Shown one piece after another: positions 26,266 through 36,440 of a stretch of DNA of 64,000 nucleotides; the stretch's first letter is position 1; each line of letters starts with the position of its first letter. Origin of the DNA: Pedobacter sp. SL55 (GTDB lineage Bacteria; Bacteroidota; Bacteroidia; Sphingobacteriales; Sphingobacteriaceae); the NCBI RefSeq assembly GCF_026625705.1, contig NZ_CP113059.1, forward strand, positions 1,116,001-1,180,000. Direction: 5' to 3'. The position numbers and the translations under genes are program-made. The notes beneath the pieces were generated by a model that worked only from the letters and a program-made list of their open reading frames with translations, did no database searches and was not told where the DNA came from.

Positions 26266-27066
26266 TTATAATTCGGTTTTATCCTTTAAAAATTTTACCC
26301 AATCGATGTAGGCTGCGGCTTTCAAATGCACGCCATCAATCGTAAATTCTTGCTTCAGTACACCTTTATCATCCTGAAAAATCGGACAGATATCGATGTA
26401 GGTCACGCCTTCTGCTTCTGCTAATGCTTTAATTTTTTGATTAAGCGCTGGCACCAAAACATTACGGTCTTTGGTGTAAGCTTCTTTGGTCATGCTTTCG
26501 TTGATCGGCAAGCAACTTTCTACATAAATCTTAGTTTTTGGCGATTGTTGTTTGATCTTTCTAATGATGCGCTTGTAATTGTACACACTTACGTCATGAG
26601 GCAACTTACGGAACTGGTCGTTAATGCCATCCATTAAGTAAACAGCTTTAGGTTTTGCAGCAACAATTTCGTCCATTCTGGCTAAAATACCGAAGGAATT
26701 ATCGCCACCAATGCCTCTGTTTACTATTGGATATTTGCTGTCTGCCAACAACTCTTGCCACTCGGCCCTTTCGGTAATGCTATTTCCCAAAAAGATAATT
26801 GCGTTTTGAGGAATAGGCGTTTTGGCAAAATACTCCATACGTTGTTGGTAGTACCAATTGGCGTAATTGCTATCGATTTTTACGGTTTGTGCTTTTGCCG
26901 TGTTTAAGAAAGCGATTACAATTATAAGACTTGCCGTCATTGCGAGGCACGAAGCAATCTTAAAACGAGAGAAATAACCCATAGTTGTAGGATTGCTTCG
27001 TCGTTCCTCCTTGCAATGACGCGTTGATTTTTGTTCCTGTGGACTATAAAGTGAATGCTGTTCCAT
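26266..27066 (-). CDS. SGNH/GDSL hydrolase, copy B, with repeat-derived N-terminus
   Basis: Catalytic part like copy A: FLGNSITE (block I), NRGIGGDN, DGINDQ and DGVHLKA. The ATG at 27066 has an AAAGG ribosome site inside the end of copy C and is given as start. An interspersed palindromic repeat (26935-27021) lies inside the 5' coding part and is translated in frame, giving residues such as TRHCKEERRSN. In-frame ATGs at 26982 (MGYFSRFKIAS) and 26940 (MTASLIIVIAFL) would yield more ordinary signal peptides ending AKAQ. Which one is used cannot be told from sequence. Probable periplasmic carbohydrate esterase. Confidence 0.82.
   Translation of the reverse strand: MEQHSLYSPQEQKSTRHCKEERRSNPTTMGYFSRFKIASCLAMTASLIIVIAFLNTAKAQTVKIDSNYANWYYQQRMEYFAKTPIPQNAIIFLGNSITERAEWQELLADSKYPIVNRGIGGDNSFGILARMDEIVAAKPKAVYLMDGINDQFRKLPHDVSVYNYKRIIRKIKQQSPKTKIYVESCLPINESMTKEAYTKDRNVLVPALNQKIKALAEAEGVTYIDICPIFQDDKGVLKQEFTIDGVHLKAAAYIDWVKFLKDKTEL
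26935..27021. repeat. imperfect palindromic interspersed repeat inside a gene start
   Basis: The left arm (26935-26960, containing CGTCATTGCGAGGCACGAAG) pairs imperfectly with the right arm (26990-27021, containing GATTGCTTCGTCGTTCC and GCAATGACG). This repeat class is common between genes in Bacteroidota. Here it lies within the 5' coding region of SGNH copy B. Confidence 0.75.
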
Positions 27067-27067
27067 T

Positions 27068-27745
27068 TTAAATAACCTTTAATCGTTTTAATTCCTCAGC
27101 CCAATACACATAAGAAGCATGTTTCAAATGCAAACCATCTAAACTCAATTCCTTTTTCATGTTGCCTTTTTCATCAGCAAAAGCTGGATGTAGGTTGATG
27201 TAAAACACACCCATTTCTTTGCAAAGTGCCGCTAATTTCTGGTTCAAATCGTTGATTTTGCTGTTTTTAACTTGAGCGTAAGTGGCTGGCAGCATCGCTT
27301 CGTTAACTGGTAGTAAGCTTTGCATATATAGCTTGGTTTTCGGCGATTGCGTTTTCACCATCACGATCATGCGTTTAAAATTGGCTAGAATTACCGCGTT
27401 TGGTATACCGCGTTTCATGTCGTTTACGCCGCTCAAAAGAAATATTTTAGCTGGTTTCGATTCCAGCACCTCATCCAAACGGGCTAAAATGCCATAAGTT
27501 ACATCGCCACTAATTCCTCTGTTAATGATGTTTTTCTTGCGGATCAGCTCTTGCCATTTTCCACCTTCAGTCAAGCTATTACCCACAAAGGCAATTTCGC
27601 CTTTGCGGTTCGGCATCTTTCTAAAAAAATCAAGTCTTTGTGTGTAGTGACTATTTATATAACTACTATCTATCGTAACGCTTTCTTGTGCATTTGCCAA
27701 ATGAGCAGTAACGATTAAGCAAACCGTAAAAATCAATCTCTTCAT
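27068..27745 (-). CDS. SGNH/GDSL hydrolase, copy C
   Basis: 225 residues with a signal peptide ending ANAQ. SGNH blocks: FVGNSLTEGGKW, NRGISGD, LSGVNDMK and DGLHLKH. It is more divergent from copies A and B than they are from each other, so it represents an older duplication and perhaps a different ester substrate. It starts 1 nt after the MFS gene stop, and its last codons carry the ribosome site of copy B, so translation of the three hydrolases is likely coupled. Confidence 0.85.
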   Translation of the reverse strand: MKRLIFTVCLIVTAHLANAQESVTIDSSYINSHYTQRLDFFRKMPNRKGEIAFVGNSLTEGGKWQELIRKKNIINRGISGDVTYGILARLDEVLESKPAKIFLLSGVNDMKRGIPNAVILANFKRMIVMVKTQSPKTKLYMQSLLPVNEAMLPATYAQVKNSKINDLNQKLAALCKEMGVFYINLHPAFADEKGNMKKELSLDGLHLKHASYVYWAEELKRLKVI

Positions 27746-27746
27746 G

Positions 27747-29024
27747 TTATTCTTTAATAATTTCTCCCTCGTTGGTTTCTTTTTCGGCTTTTTTCAAAGG
27801 CACAATCCAAGTGGCAATAAAAGCAGGAATGGTAGCGAACAGCACCCAAATGAAAAAGTCTTTGTAGCCTAAATAATCGCTGATTGGACCGCTAATCATA
27901 CTTGCCAAGGTGTAACCGAAATAAGTGATGGCACTACCAAAAGCGTAATGCGCCATTTGGTATTTGCCTGGGGCAATTTGTTGCATGATGAACAAAATAA
28001 TACCGATGAAACCAAACCCATAACCAAAATGCTCGATAGCAACTGCGCTACCAATAATAAATAAGTTCGATGTTTGCGTAAATGCTAAATAAGCGTAAGT
28101 AATAAACGGCAGGTTAAAACAAGCGCAAAGCAGCAGTAAGGTTTTGCGGTTTAATCCTTTGTTTGATACAAAATAACCCGCAGTTAATGACCCTAAAACG
28201 AAGGCAATAGTGCCGTAAATTCCGGTCAGCATTCCTAAAGTTGCTTCGCTAAGTCCTAAACCACCAACATCTTTAGCGGCTTTAAAGAACAAGGGCATAA
28301 TCTTAATGGCTTGCCCTTCCGCAAAGCGATATAAAACGATGAATAAAATGCCGAACCAAATGTGTTTCTTTTTGAAAAAGCTGGTGATTACATCGCTTAG
28401 CGTTTGCCAAACTTGCGCTGAGGTTTGTACCTGAACCTGCGTTTGTGTTTGCGGCAAAAATTTCTTGTTGTACAAACCCAGCAAAAACATCACTGCTGCG
28501 TAAACCAATAATACAGTTGCCCAAGCTTTGGTATTACCATAGAGCGGAATAAGTAGGCCTACTAAAAACACCATTCCGCCGTTAGAGAATAACTTTGCGA
28601 AGTTGTAAAAAGTGCCTTGCCAACCTACATATTGTGCCTGTTGTTTATTGCTTAAGGACTGTAGATACAATCCATCGGCAGCAATATCTTGCGTAGCACC
28701 TAAAAATGCAATCAGTAAAAAGACTACCACCGAAGCGGCGAAAAAGTTGTTTAAGAAGAGTAAACCAGCTGCAACTGCAAACAGCAATCCACAGAGAATT
28801 TGAGAACCATAGATGTAGAATTTCTTGGTTTTGTACAACTCCATGAAAGGTCCCCAAAGTGGCTTGAAGCTCCAAGGTAGGATAATGATGCCTGTGTAAA
28901 CAGTAATTTCCGTATCTGAAAAACCCATGTTTTTGTACAAGAGCGAGAGCAAAGTGCCGCCCAATACCAAGTTGGGTAAGCCCATGGCAAACCATGTACT
29001 TGGTATCCATTTAATAGGGTTCAT
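27747..29024 (-). CDS. MFS transporter, AmpG-like, inner membrane
   Basis: 425 residues from the ATG at 29024; the frame reaches a TTG at 29042 that is less likely. About 12 transmembrane helices. The start WFAMGLPNLVLGGTLLSLLYK followed by FKPLWGPFMELYK resembles the AmpG/PUCC branch of the major facilitator superfamily, whose best-known member imports GlcNAc-anhydromuropeptides. In this PUL it probably brings the released amino sugar or small oligosaccharide from periplasm to cytoplasm. Downstream genes follow within 1 nt. Confidence 0.82.
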   Translation of the reverse strand: MNPIKWIPSTWFAMGLPNLVLGGTLLSLLYKNMGFSDTEITVYTGIIILPWSFKPLWGPFMELYKTKKFYIYGSQILCGLLFAVAAGLLFLNNFFAASVVVFLLIAFLGATQDIAADGLYLQSLSNKQQAQYVGWQGTFYNFAKLFSNGGMVFLVGLLIPLYGNTKAWATVLLVYAAVMFLLGLYNKKFLPQTQTQVQVQTSAQVWQTLSDVITSFFKKKHIWFGILFIVLYRFAEGQAIKIMPLFFKAAKDVGGLGLSEATLGMLTGIYGTIAFVLGSLTAGYFVSNKGLNRKTLLLLCACFNLPFITYAYLAFTQTSNLFIIGSAVAIEHFGYGFGFIGIILFIMQQIAPGKYQMAHYAFGSAITYFGYTLASMISGPISDYLGYKDFFIWVLFATIPAFIATWIVPLKKAEKETNEGEIIKE

Positions 29025-29057
29025 ATTTTTTGTTTGTTCCAATTTATGTGTGTGTTT

Positions 29058-30443
29058 TTAGGTTTTCCAGAAAAATTTGAGGCGTGTAAATAGAACGGTA
29101 ATTAGCGCAACAACACCTGTAAAGATAATTCCTCTGGCAAAGCCGATGAAGGCACTGGTATTCATAGCATCTAAATAGGTAGAGAGCGAAGTAATTTTTA
29201 ATAAGGGGATGAGTAATAAGTTTCCTGCGGTGTAGGCAATCATTGGGTTTTTACCGTTGTCTGCCAAAAAGTTAGTCATCGCTTTTAAATAACCTAATTT
29301 CTCAATTAAACTGAAGGCTAATAAGGTTAGAAACGATAATCCAGAACAAACAAAATAATAGCTGTAGGTAGAAAAATCCTTTTTAATACCACCTTCGTAA
29401 GCTTCGAAAAATAGACCTAATAAAAGTAAATATGTACCCACTTTAATCATGTTGCTTACCAATTCGCTATGTTTTACATCTTTCGCTAAAAAGAGTAAGC
29501 ATGCACAACCAAATAGGTTTATTATTAGATTGATTTCTAAGTTTCTAATAAATAATCCCCATAGGTTTACAACAACTAAAGCAATGGCAACTACCGCAAT
29601 AAAAGATAAAACTTTTTTAGAAATTGGCGCTATATTTTCATTTTTACTTTCTTTAATAAACCATTCTCCAGCAAAAGTGCCCGGAATAATAATGAACAAA
29701 TATTTAAGGTAATAGAACTTGTAAATCCAATTGGCGGGGCTGGCATTAAAAACGAGTTCGTTAATGCTGCCATTTTCTTTAGATGCTAAAAACACAGCCA
29801 TCACGAAAGGTAGTACAGCAATTCGCCAAAGTGGTTGCTTACGGGTAAAGTACCAAATCAATCCACCGAAAAAGGCCATATTAGCCAATACAATAATAAT
29901 GATATCGCTTTTAGCCAAGCTGAAATCGCCGTAGGCAAAAGAATAAAAGGCTAAGAAAATAACTGCGGCTGCAATACCAACAACCTTTAAAACAATGGCC
30001 AATTTAGGTTTTACGAAGGAATTCCAGTTACCGTAAATAAGGGACAGACAGGCAAAAGCAGCAATAGAAATGAGGTGTGTTAAGTTGCTTGGTGATTTTT
30101 CCATTACCCAAGCTCTGGCATGAAAAGTAAAAATAGCAAAGAACGCTAGCAGTACTAATCTGGTAAATAACTGTACGAATATTTTGTGGAAGGGTTCCGT
30201 ATCTGCCTTTTTATGGAGCGCCAATGGAATAGCTGCTCCCATAGAAAACAGGAAGAAAGGAAATACCAAATCTACCCAGGTAATGCCTGGCAAATTTGGA
30301 TTAAAAACATGCGTTGGCGGCGGAGTTTGTGCATGAAACATCCAAGCCGGCATGATATCGCCAAAGGCAATGCTACTAGAGAGCACCATACAAAGTATGG
30401 CGATCCCTCTAAAAGCATCGAGACTATTTAAACGTTTGCTCAT
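29058..30443 (-). CDS. DUF5009 membrane protein (NagX / HGSNAT-like acyltransferase)
   Basis: 461 residues, about 11-12 transmembrane helices. It opens RLNSLDAFRGIAI, the signature of the COG4299 family that includes heparan-alpha-glucosaminide N-acetyltransferase and NagX. GITWVDLVFPFFLFSMGAAIPLAL and NPMIAYTAGN are further landmarks. Relatives transfer acetyl groups across the membrane onto a terminal glucosamine. Here it could re-acetylate or prepare an amino sugar in the periplasm before import. That role is inferred from family and neighbours. Gaps of 15 bp to both neighbours show operon membership. Confidence 0.83.
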   Translation of the reverse strand: MSKRLNSLDAFRGIAILCMVLSSSIAFGDIMPAWMFHAQTPPPTHVFNPNLPGITWVDLVFPFFLFSMGAAIPLALHKKADTEPFHKIFVQLFTRLVLLAFFAIFTFHARAWVMEKSPSNLTHLISIAAFACLSLIYGNWNSFVKPKLAIVLKVVGIAAAVIFLAFYSFAYGDFSLAKSDIIIIVLANMAFFGGLIWYFTRKQPLWRIAVLPFVMAVFLASKENGSINELVFNASPANWIYKFYYLKYLFIIIPGTFAGEWFIKESKNENIAPISKKVLSFIAVVAIALVVVNLWGLFIRNLEINLIINLFGCACLLFLAKDVKHSELVSNMIKVGTYLLLLGLFFEAYEGGIKKDFSTYSYYFVCSGLSFLTLLAFSLIEKLGYLKAMTNFLADNGKNPMIAYTAGNLLLIPLLKITSLSTYLDAMNTSAFIGFARGIIFTGVVALITVLFTRLKFFWKT

Positions 30444-30458
30444 TTGTTGCTTTAAACG

Positions 30459-31371
30459 TTATTTAACAGTCAGTGTTAACTCTCTTACTACCTCTTTAAC
30501 GTTTCCGTTTAAGCCATTTTTACCCACAAAGGTTACAGTATATGTTCCTGGTTGGCTAAATTTGTGTTTGTAGTTTTTAATCCTATCTGTGTATGCTTTA
30601 ATGTTTGTGCTTACATCAGGGCTTACCTTGTTTGGGTAAAGCACTTTTGATACCGCCCAGTCTTCCGATTCTAAGGTTGTACTTGCTCGGGGCAAAATAT
30701 AAAGAAGGGTCTGCCGCTTGAATAGTCCATTTATTAACTGGATTTTTCACATCAATTGCCAACCAACCTGCAGAGGTTACCGTAGCAATTGGGATAGCAG
30801 CGGTTGCCGTTTTATTGGTTAAGTTAAAAGCATGTATACGCCAAGTTCTTCCTCCTGTTGCAGCGCTACTACTGGCTTGTCCGACCCATCTCCAAGCAAA
30901 ATAAATAGGCTTGCCAGATACGGGCAGGTCTGATAAATCTACATCTGCAGACGGTGTAATTACCCCTAGCCCCCCTGCGGCGGCAGTAGAGTAAGTAAAA
31001 CGATTGGTAATGTCTGTCCATGTTGCTGCTGCAATACCCTCAGGCGTATATAAGTTATCAAAGTTGGTAGAGTACAATAGCGAGAGGTTGTTAGTTTGTG
31101 CTCCGTATAAAACTCTGGTTGAGATGTTCAAGTGCAATTTTCCTTCGTTAGATTCTAAACGGTTTTTATAACGATATTCTTTTCCTGCTTCTCCAGAGTA
31201 AAAACCAATTACATCGGCATAACCGTCTATTTTAAACTCTACAGAGTCCGTAACATTATATTCTGTTTTTAAGGTAGATACGTTGAAAGTAGGTTCATCA
31301 GGAGTGTCTTTTTTACACGCATAAACTGCAGGGATTAAAAGTACGCCGAGTATATATTTTAATTTATTCAT
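30459..31371 (-). pseudogene. DUF5017 surface lipoprotein, frameshifted by one inserted base
   Basis: The first frame (from ATG 31371) encodes a lipoprotein (VYACKK lipobox) with a beta-rich DUF5017-type domain up to SLYFAP. It then leaves frame at a run of four G on the plus strand (30689-30692). The next frame continues with ASTTLESEDWAVSKVLYPN and a PKD/Ig-like end (QPGTYTVTFVGKNG) to the stop at 30459. Removing one base yields a 303-residue protein. By position after SusC and SusD it corresponds to the SusE/F-like surface glycan-binding lipoprotein of the PUL. Sequencing error or recent inactivation are both possible. Confidence 0.8.
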
Positions 31372-31399
31372 GACGATATTATTTATGAGTTAATGAATG

Positions 31400-33217
31400 T
31401 TACCAACCTTTGTTTGGAATAATCAATTTGTTTAAGCTAAGCTCATTAGCCGGAATTGCAAACAATACATCTTTGTCTGACACATTTTGCGCCGACTTAG
31501 CTGCATATTTATAGGCCTCTGGAGCACTGGTTGTAATTTCGTTAGCCAACGCTTTCATTTCTGTAACAAACTGCCCCCAGCGGATTAGGTCAAATCTCCT
31601 CAATCCTTCATAACCCAGTTCCCAAGATCTTTCTTTTCTAACTGCAGTTTGAAAGTCGTCTTTTGTTGGTGTGTTTGCCAAGGTTAAATCGTGATTTGCT
31701 GTTTGTGTAGTTGTAAGAACAGCGGTTGCAGCAGCTCCAGTTGCTACAGTTGCGTTAGCGGCATATCCGCCAGTAAATGTTACTGTAGGTGCAGAGGTAT
31801 AGCCCGAGCCCATATCGGTAATGTACACCGCAGTTACCCTGCCTGAGGCTACTGTTGCGGTTGCTTTAGCACCAGTACCACCACCACCTGTAAGCGTTAC
31901 TGTAGGCGCTACGGTGTAGCCAGAACCACCAGCGGTTACGGTTACAGATTTCACTAACTCTGCATTGGTTAAAGTTTTACCAAAAGCACGACGGCGCACT
32001 TCGTTAATGGCATCAAATGCCTTTTGCGAAGGTACCGAACCTAATTCGTTTTCAGCTTCTGCAAGCATTAGCAAAACATCCGAATACCTTAACAAAGGGA
32101 AGTTAATGGTGGTACTTCCATTAAAGTTCTGAGGTGTTTTTTGATACTCACGGCGCCATTTTGCATCGTAACGGTTGTAAATTTGCGTTGGTCCATAACC
32201 TACCCTAGAACCATCAGCTGTATAGTAGTAAGGGCTTATGTTCCAATCTCTACGCAAATCGCCATCGGCAAAACTATTGTAATATCTTTCTGTAGTGTGT
32301 TTTGCACCGTAACTGTAACCAATATTTGCATTAGCAGCAATACCATTGATAGAACCTACCGCACCATCTTCTTCCTGAGTGCCGTTTTTTCTGTTAAACT
32401 CTACTTCCCAAAGCGATTCTCTGGTGTCGTACTTATCTTCGCACATGTTAATGAAAACTTGCGAATAGCTTGGGTTTAAGCTATGCCCAGCGGCTTTCAC
32501 TTTCTCTGCCCATTTTACCACCTCTGCATAACGAGAAGCATCATTTAAAGGAGCTCCAGCCATTTTCAGGTTTACACGAGCCAGTATACCCCAAACCACA
32601 GATTTGGTTACACGGCCAGCGTGTGTATAACTAGAAATCGGATTTACCAAATCTGCAGCAGTTTCCATGTCTTTCACAATTTGTTCGTAATTGGTTTTGT
32701 ACGGACTATTTGGAAAATGTGTATCTTCTGGGGTTTTGGTAGAGCTAAGACGCAAAGGAACATTGCCCCAATTTACCGTTAAAATAAAATGGTAATATGC
32801 CCTTAAAAATAATGCTTCGCCTCTTGCTGCTTCTTTTTTAGCAGGATCCATGTTTGCCTTATCAATGTTTTCTAGAAGCATGTTCGCTCTGTTAATGCCA
32901 TTGTAAAATGCTACCCAAGCTTCAGTTAACTTAGTGTCTGATGGATTATAATTGTACAGACCTATGTCTTGGGTCCACGAAGAAAGTGCAATAAAAGCAT
33001 CATCAGCAACGTCCATTTCAAAATATAAAGACCTGCCGTAGGTAGCGTTCTTGCCCAAAACATCATACACCCCAGCTAGTGCGGCATTAATATCAGCCTC
33101 TGTATTGTAATAATTGGCTGGTGCTAAAGAATCGGTTGGTGCAACATCTAAAAACTTTTTACAAGAACTTAGGGCAAAAACCGAAATAAATAATAGAATT
33201 AGAATACGTTTCATCAT
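31400..33217 (-). CDS. SusD/RagB family surface glycan-binding lipoprotein
   Basis: 605 residues. Lipobox LSSCKKFLD at the N-terminus, then tetratricopeptide-like helices typical of SusD ([34 protein letters not shown]). The end is the usual [20 protein letters not shown] followed by a short tail. It captures glycans at the cell surface as the lid of the SusC pore. Unusual: about 84 residues at 424-507 form an insertion with two Gly-Ser-Gly-Tyr-type repeats (GSGYTxAPTVTxTGG) between two conserved helices, making the protein longer than most relatives. 17 bp after SusC. Confidence 0.93.
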   Translation of the reverse strand: MMKRILILLFISVFALSSCKKFLDVAPTDSLAPANYYNTEADINAALAGVYDVLGKNATYGRSLYFEMDVADDAFIALSSWTQDIGLYNYNPSDTKLTEAWVAFYNGINRANMLLENIDKANMDPAKKEAARGEALFLRAYYHFILTVNWGNVPLRLSSTKTPEDTHFPNSPYKTNYEQIVKDMETAADLVNPISSYTHAGRVTKSVVWGILARVNLKMAGAPLNDASRYAEVVKWAEKVKAAGHSLNPSYSQVFINMCEDKYDTRESLWEVEFNRKNGTQEEDGAVGSINGIAANANIGYSYGAKHTTERYYNSFADGDLRRDWNISPYYYTADGSRVGYGPTQIYNRYDAKWRREYQKTPQNFNGSTTINFPLLRYSDVLLMLAEAENELGSVPSQKAFDAINEVRRRAFGKTLTNAELVKSVTVTAGGSGYTVAPTVTLTGGGGTGAKATATVASGRVTAVYITDMGSGYTSAPTVTFTGGYAANATVATGAAATAVLTTTQTANHDLTLANTPTKDDFQTAVRKERSWELGYEGLRRFDLIRWGQFVTEMKALANEITTSAPEAYKYAAKSAQNVSDKDVLFAIPANELSLNKLIIPNKGW

Positions 33218-33234
33218 CTTATCTTTTAATAGGA

Positions 33235-36200
33235 TTAAAAAGTTGTGTTGATACCAAAAGTGATTGTTCTTGCTCTTGGGTAAGCCGAATAATCGAAACC
33301 TGGAGTTAAGGCGCTATTTCTTACCGATACCTCTGGGTCATATCCTGAGTATTTGGTCCAAGTATATAAGTTTTGAGCAGCAACGTATACCCTTCCGCTT
33401 TTAAAAACTTTTGATTTTTGTAACCAACCAGAAGGTAGCGTATAACCAAGCGATACGGTTTTCAATCTTAAGAAAGAACCATCTTCGATAATACGAGTAG
33501 AATATGCTTTTAATGAAGAGCCTCTACCTGCGGCTACACCTGGCATATCTGAAGTTGGGTTTTCTGGCGACCAACGATCCTTATAAGTAGCATACTGGTT
33601 GTAGCCATATTTGTACGAAGATTCGAACATGATTCGGTTAGCGTTAATGATATCATTACCGTAAGACCACTGCAAGAAAATGCCTAAATCAAACCCTTTA
33701 TAATTAAAATTATTGGAGAACCCGCCAATATGTACCGGGTTTGGATTTCCAATTACGGTCTTGTCTGCCTCGGTAATCTGTAAATCGCCATCTAGGTCGG
33801 TATATTTTACATCGCCAGGTTTTACGTTTGCTCTCGATCCGCCGTTAGATGGTACGTTATCTTTTAAAGTATAAACGCCTCCCAGCAAATCAAAGTCTTC
33901 ATATTTGTAGGTTCCTTCGTAAATTAATCCATAAAACTGTGCTATTGGCTCATTTAGCTTTGCAACATAACCCGGAATGTTTTTCCAATCCTCGCCCCAG
34001 CCTTGTGCGGTAAGCATATTCAATTGATTATCGGTTAGGCCCAAAAGCTTATTGCGATTAAATGCAATGTTAAACGAACTTGTCCAAGTAAAATCTTTAG
34101 TTTGAATTGGTGTACCGCCGATAGAAATTTCTAGACCTTGGTTTTGAACTTTACCAATGTTTTTAAACACCCTGTTGTAGCCAGAGCTTGGCGACATCGG
34201 CGCATTTAACAATAAATCGCTAGTAGTTTTTCTGTATACATCTACTTCAAACGTTAAGCGTTGTTTTAAGAAACCTAACTCCAAACCTATATCAGCTTGA
34301 TTTGTAGATTCCCATTTCAAATTTGCGTTTCCTAACGATGAGTACATTAAGCCTTTGCTGTCTGCACCGCCAAAAGTGTAGCTCGGGAAATTGTTTACAG
34401 TATAAGTTCCGTCGGGATTGGCAAAACTAAGTGCCGGATGTGCTGCAAAATTACCTACGCCGTTATTACCGGTAGCACCATAAGAAACACGAAGTTTAGC
34501 ATTAGAGATAGCTCTGATATTCTTGACAAATTTTTCGTTATTCAATTGCCACGCTACAGCTGCCGAAGGGAAGTAAGCCCATGTATTGTCGCCCAAAAAG
34601 CGAGAGCTTCCGTCGGCTCTAATAGATCCCGTAAATAGGAAGCGATCGAACAGTTTATAATTAGCTCTGGCAATGAAACTTGCCATCGTAAATTTAGAAG
34701 TTACCGAAGTGATATTTAATGGATTTCCTTCATCAAGACCGCTTAAGCCCAAGCTTTCGTTTGGTAATAGCACGGCCGTTGCGCCAAAGGCAGAACTTTT
34801 ACTGCTTTCAACAGTAAAACCACCCATTACATCAAAATAGTGATCTTTATTTAATCGCTTTGCGTAATTAAGGGTATTGTAACTTTGGAAAGTGTTAGAG
34901 TTAAGATAGGTCTTGCTTCCATTTACCAAATAATTGCCCGCAATACCGCTTCTAGACATAGAACCATTAAACAGATCCACAATTCTTGCACCTCTATTTA
35001 AGCTGGCAACTGTTTTAAACTTAAGCTCTTTAGTAATTTGATATTCTGCATAACCACTGGCCGCAAGGTTTTCGCCAGAATTTTCTCTAAGTTCATTTTT
35101 TACAGTTAATACCGGGTTAAAAGTAAAGTTACTCCCTTGCTCTACCTCTGGATCATTTGCTAAATCTAACAGGTTTAAGTTTGGATTTACAATTAATGGC
35201 CTAAAAGCCCAAACGCTAAACAGCAAGTTAATCTCGTTACTAAAATTGCCAGTAGAGGTAGGGCTACCATAATTCTTTACCCCCGAATAGGTAGCCGTTA
35301 TCCCTACTTTTAATCTGTCTGAAACTTCTTGATCTAATGCAAATTTACCCTGCAAACGGCTAAAGCCCGAATTTAATAAAATACCATCTTGGCCATTGTA
35401 AGACAACGAAGCAGTATATTTAGTCTTTTTATTACCTCCTTGTAAATTCAAATAATGATTTTGCATTGGGGCAACACGGGTTACTTCGTCTTCCCAATTA
35501 ATTCCCTTTAAGCCTGCATAACTTTCTAAGGTTTTATTGTTGGCAAAGTATAAGCTTTTGGTTCTAACTGGGTCTATTTCATTTTGCAATTTCACAAACT
35601 CGTAAGGCGACAAAGATTCTACTCTATTCGTATTTTCTTGTAAGCCATACCAACCATTGTAAGTTATTGTTGGCAACCCTTCTTTACCTCTTTTAGTGGT
35701 TACCATAATTACACCGTTAGAACCCCTTGCGCCATAAATAGCAGTAGAAGATGCATCTTTTAAAACGCTAATAGATTCGATATCGTTCGGGTCGATGGTG
35801 TTTAATGGGTTTACAGAAAGGTTGTTTGGATCTTCGAAAATGATACCATCAATTACCACCAGTGGATAATTGCTTTGTGTAACCGAGTTATTACCACGAA
35901 TAGTAATGTTAATGCTTGATCCTGGTTGCCCCTCGCTTGAGGTTACCTGCACACCAGCCACACGACCAGCTAGTGCCTCGTCGAAAGTTTTTACAGGAGC
36001 TTTTTGCAAATCGGATATATTCACTGTACCTACCGAGCCCGTTAAATCTTTTCTAGTGGTTGTACCATAACCAATAACTACCACATCATTAAGGGTAGAT
36101 ACGCTAGATTTAAGCGACACGTTAATTACATTACCACTAACGGCAGCTTCCTTGCTTTCGTAGCCTAGGTAAGTAAATGCTAAGGTATTTGATCCAGCGG

Positions 36201-36414
36201 GCAAGGTAATTTGGTAATTACCATCCTGATTGGTGGTGGTGCTTACTTTTGTTCCTTTTACCAATACACTTACGCCGGTTAAAATTTCGCCCTGATCGTC
36301 TTTTACCGTTCCACTAACTTTGGTCTGCGCCATTACTTGCGCAGAAAAAGCCAGCATCAATAAAACGAGCAAAGCGAGAAATCTTCCTTTTCTAATTGAA
36401 AATCGTTTCTTCAT
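33235..36414 (-). CDS. SusC/RagA family TonB-linked outer-membrane transporter
   Basis: 1059 residues. Signal peptide, then a CarboxypepD_reg-like domain (about 30-110; [22 protein letters not shown]). The plug domain has [38 protein letters not shown] and [31 protein letters not shown] 22-strand-type barrel ends in the terminal aromatic FGINTTF. It imports large glycan fragments across the outer membrane using TonB energy, paired with SusD. No N-terminal STN signalling domain is present, so it does not signal through an anti-sigma factor; control probably comes from the divergent ROK protein. Full length. Confidence 0.96.
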   Translation of the reverse strand: MKKRFSIRKGRFLALLVLLMLAFSAQVMAQTKVSGTVKDDQGEILTGVSVLVKGTKVSTTTNQDGNYQITLPAGSNTLAFTYLGYESKEAAVSGNVINVSLKSSVSTLNDVVVIGYGTTTRKDLTGSVGTVNISDLQKAPVKTFDEALAGRVAGVQVTSSEGQPGSSINITIRGNNSVTQSNYPLVVIDGIIFEDPNNLSVNPLNTIDPNDIESISVLKDASSTAIYGARGSNGVIMVTTKRGKEGLPTITYNGWYGLQENTNRVESLSPYEFVKLQNEIDPVRTKSLYFANNKTLESYAGLKGINWEDEVTRVAPMQNHYLNLQGGNKKTKYTASLSYNGQDGILLNSGFSRLQGKFALDQEVSDRLKVGITATYSGVKNYGSPTSTGNFSNEINLLFSVWAFRPLIVNPNLNLLDLANDPEVEQGSNFTFNPVLTVKNELRENSGENLAASGYAEYQITKELKFKTVASLNRGARIVDLFNGSMSRSGIAGNYLVNGSKTYLNSNTFQSYNTLNYAKRLNKDHYFDVMGGFTVESSKSSAFGATAVLLPNESLGLSGLDEGNPLNITSVTSKFTMASFIARANYKLFDRFLFTGSIRADGSSRFLGDNTWAYFPSAAVAWQLNNEKFVKNIRAISNAKLRVSYGATGNNGVGNFAAHPALSFANPDGTYTVNNFPSYTFGGADSKGLMYSSLGNANLKWESTNQADIGLELGFLKQRLTFEVDVYRKTTSDLLLNAPMSPSSGYNRVFKNIGKVQNQGLEISIGGTPIQTKDFTWTSSFNIAFNRNKLLGLTDNQLNMLTAQGWGEDWKNIPGYVAKLNEPIAQFYGLIYEGTYKYEDFDLLGGVYTLKDNVPSNGGSRANVKPGDVKYTDLDGDLQITEADKTVIGNPNPVHIGGFSNNFNYKGFDLGIFLQWSYGNDIINANRIMFESSYKYGYNQYATYKDRWSPENPTSDMPGVAAGRGSSLKAYSTRIIEDGSFLRLKTVSLGYTLPSGWLQKSKVFKSGRVYVAAQNLYTWTKYSGYDPEVSVRNSALTPGFDYSAYPRARTITFGINTTF

Positions 36415-36440
36415 GGTTATTATTGTTGTTAGGTTGTTGA

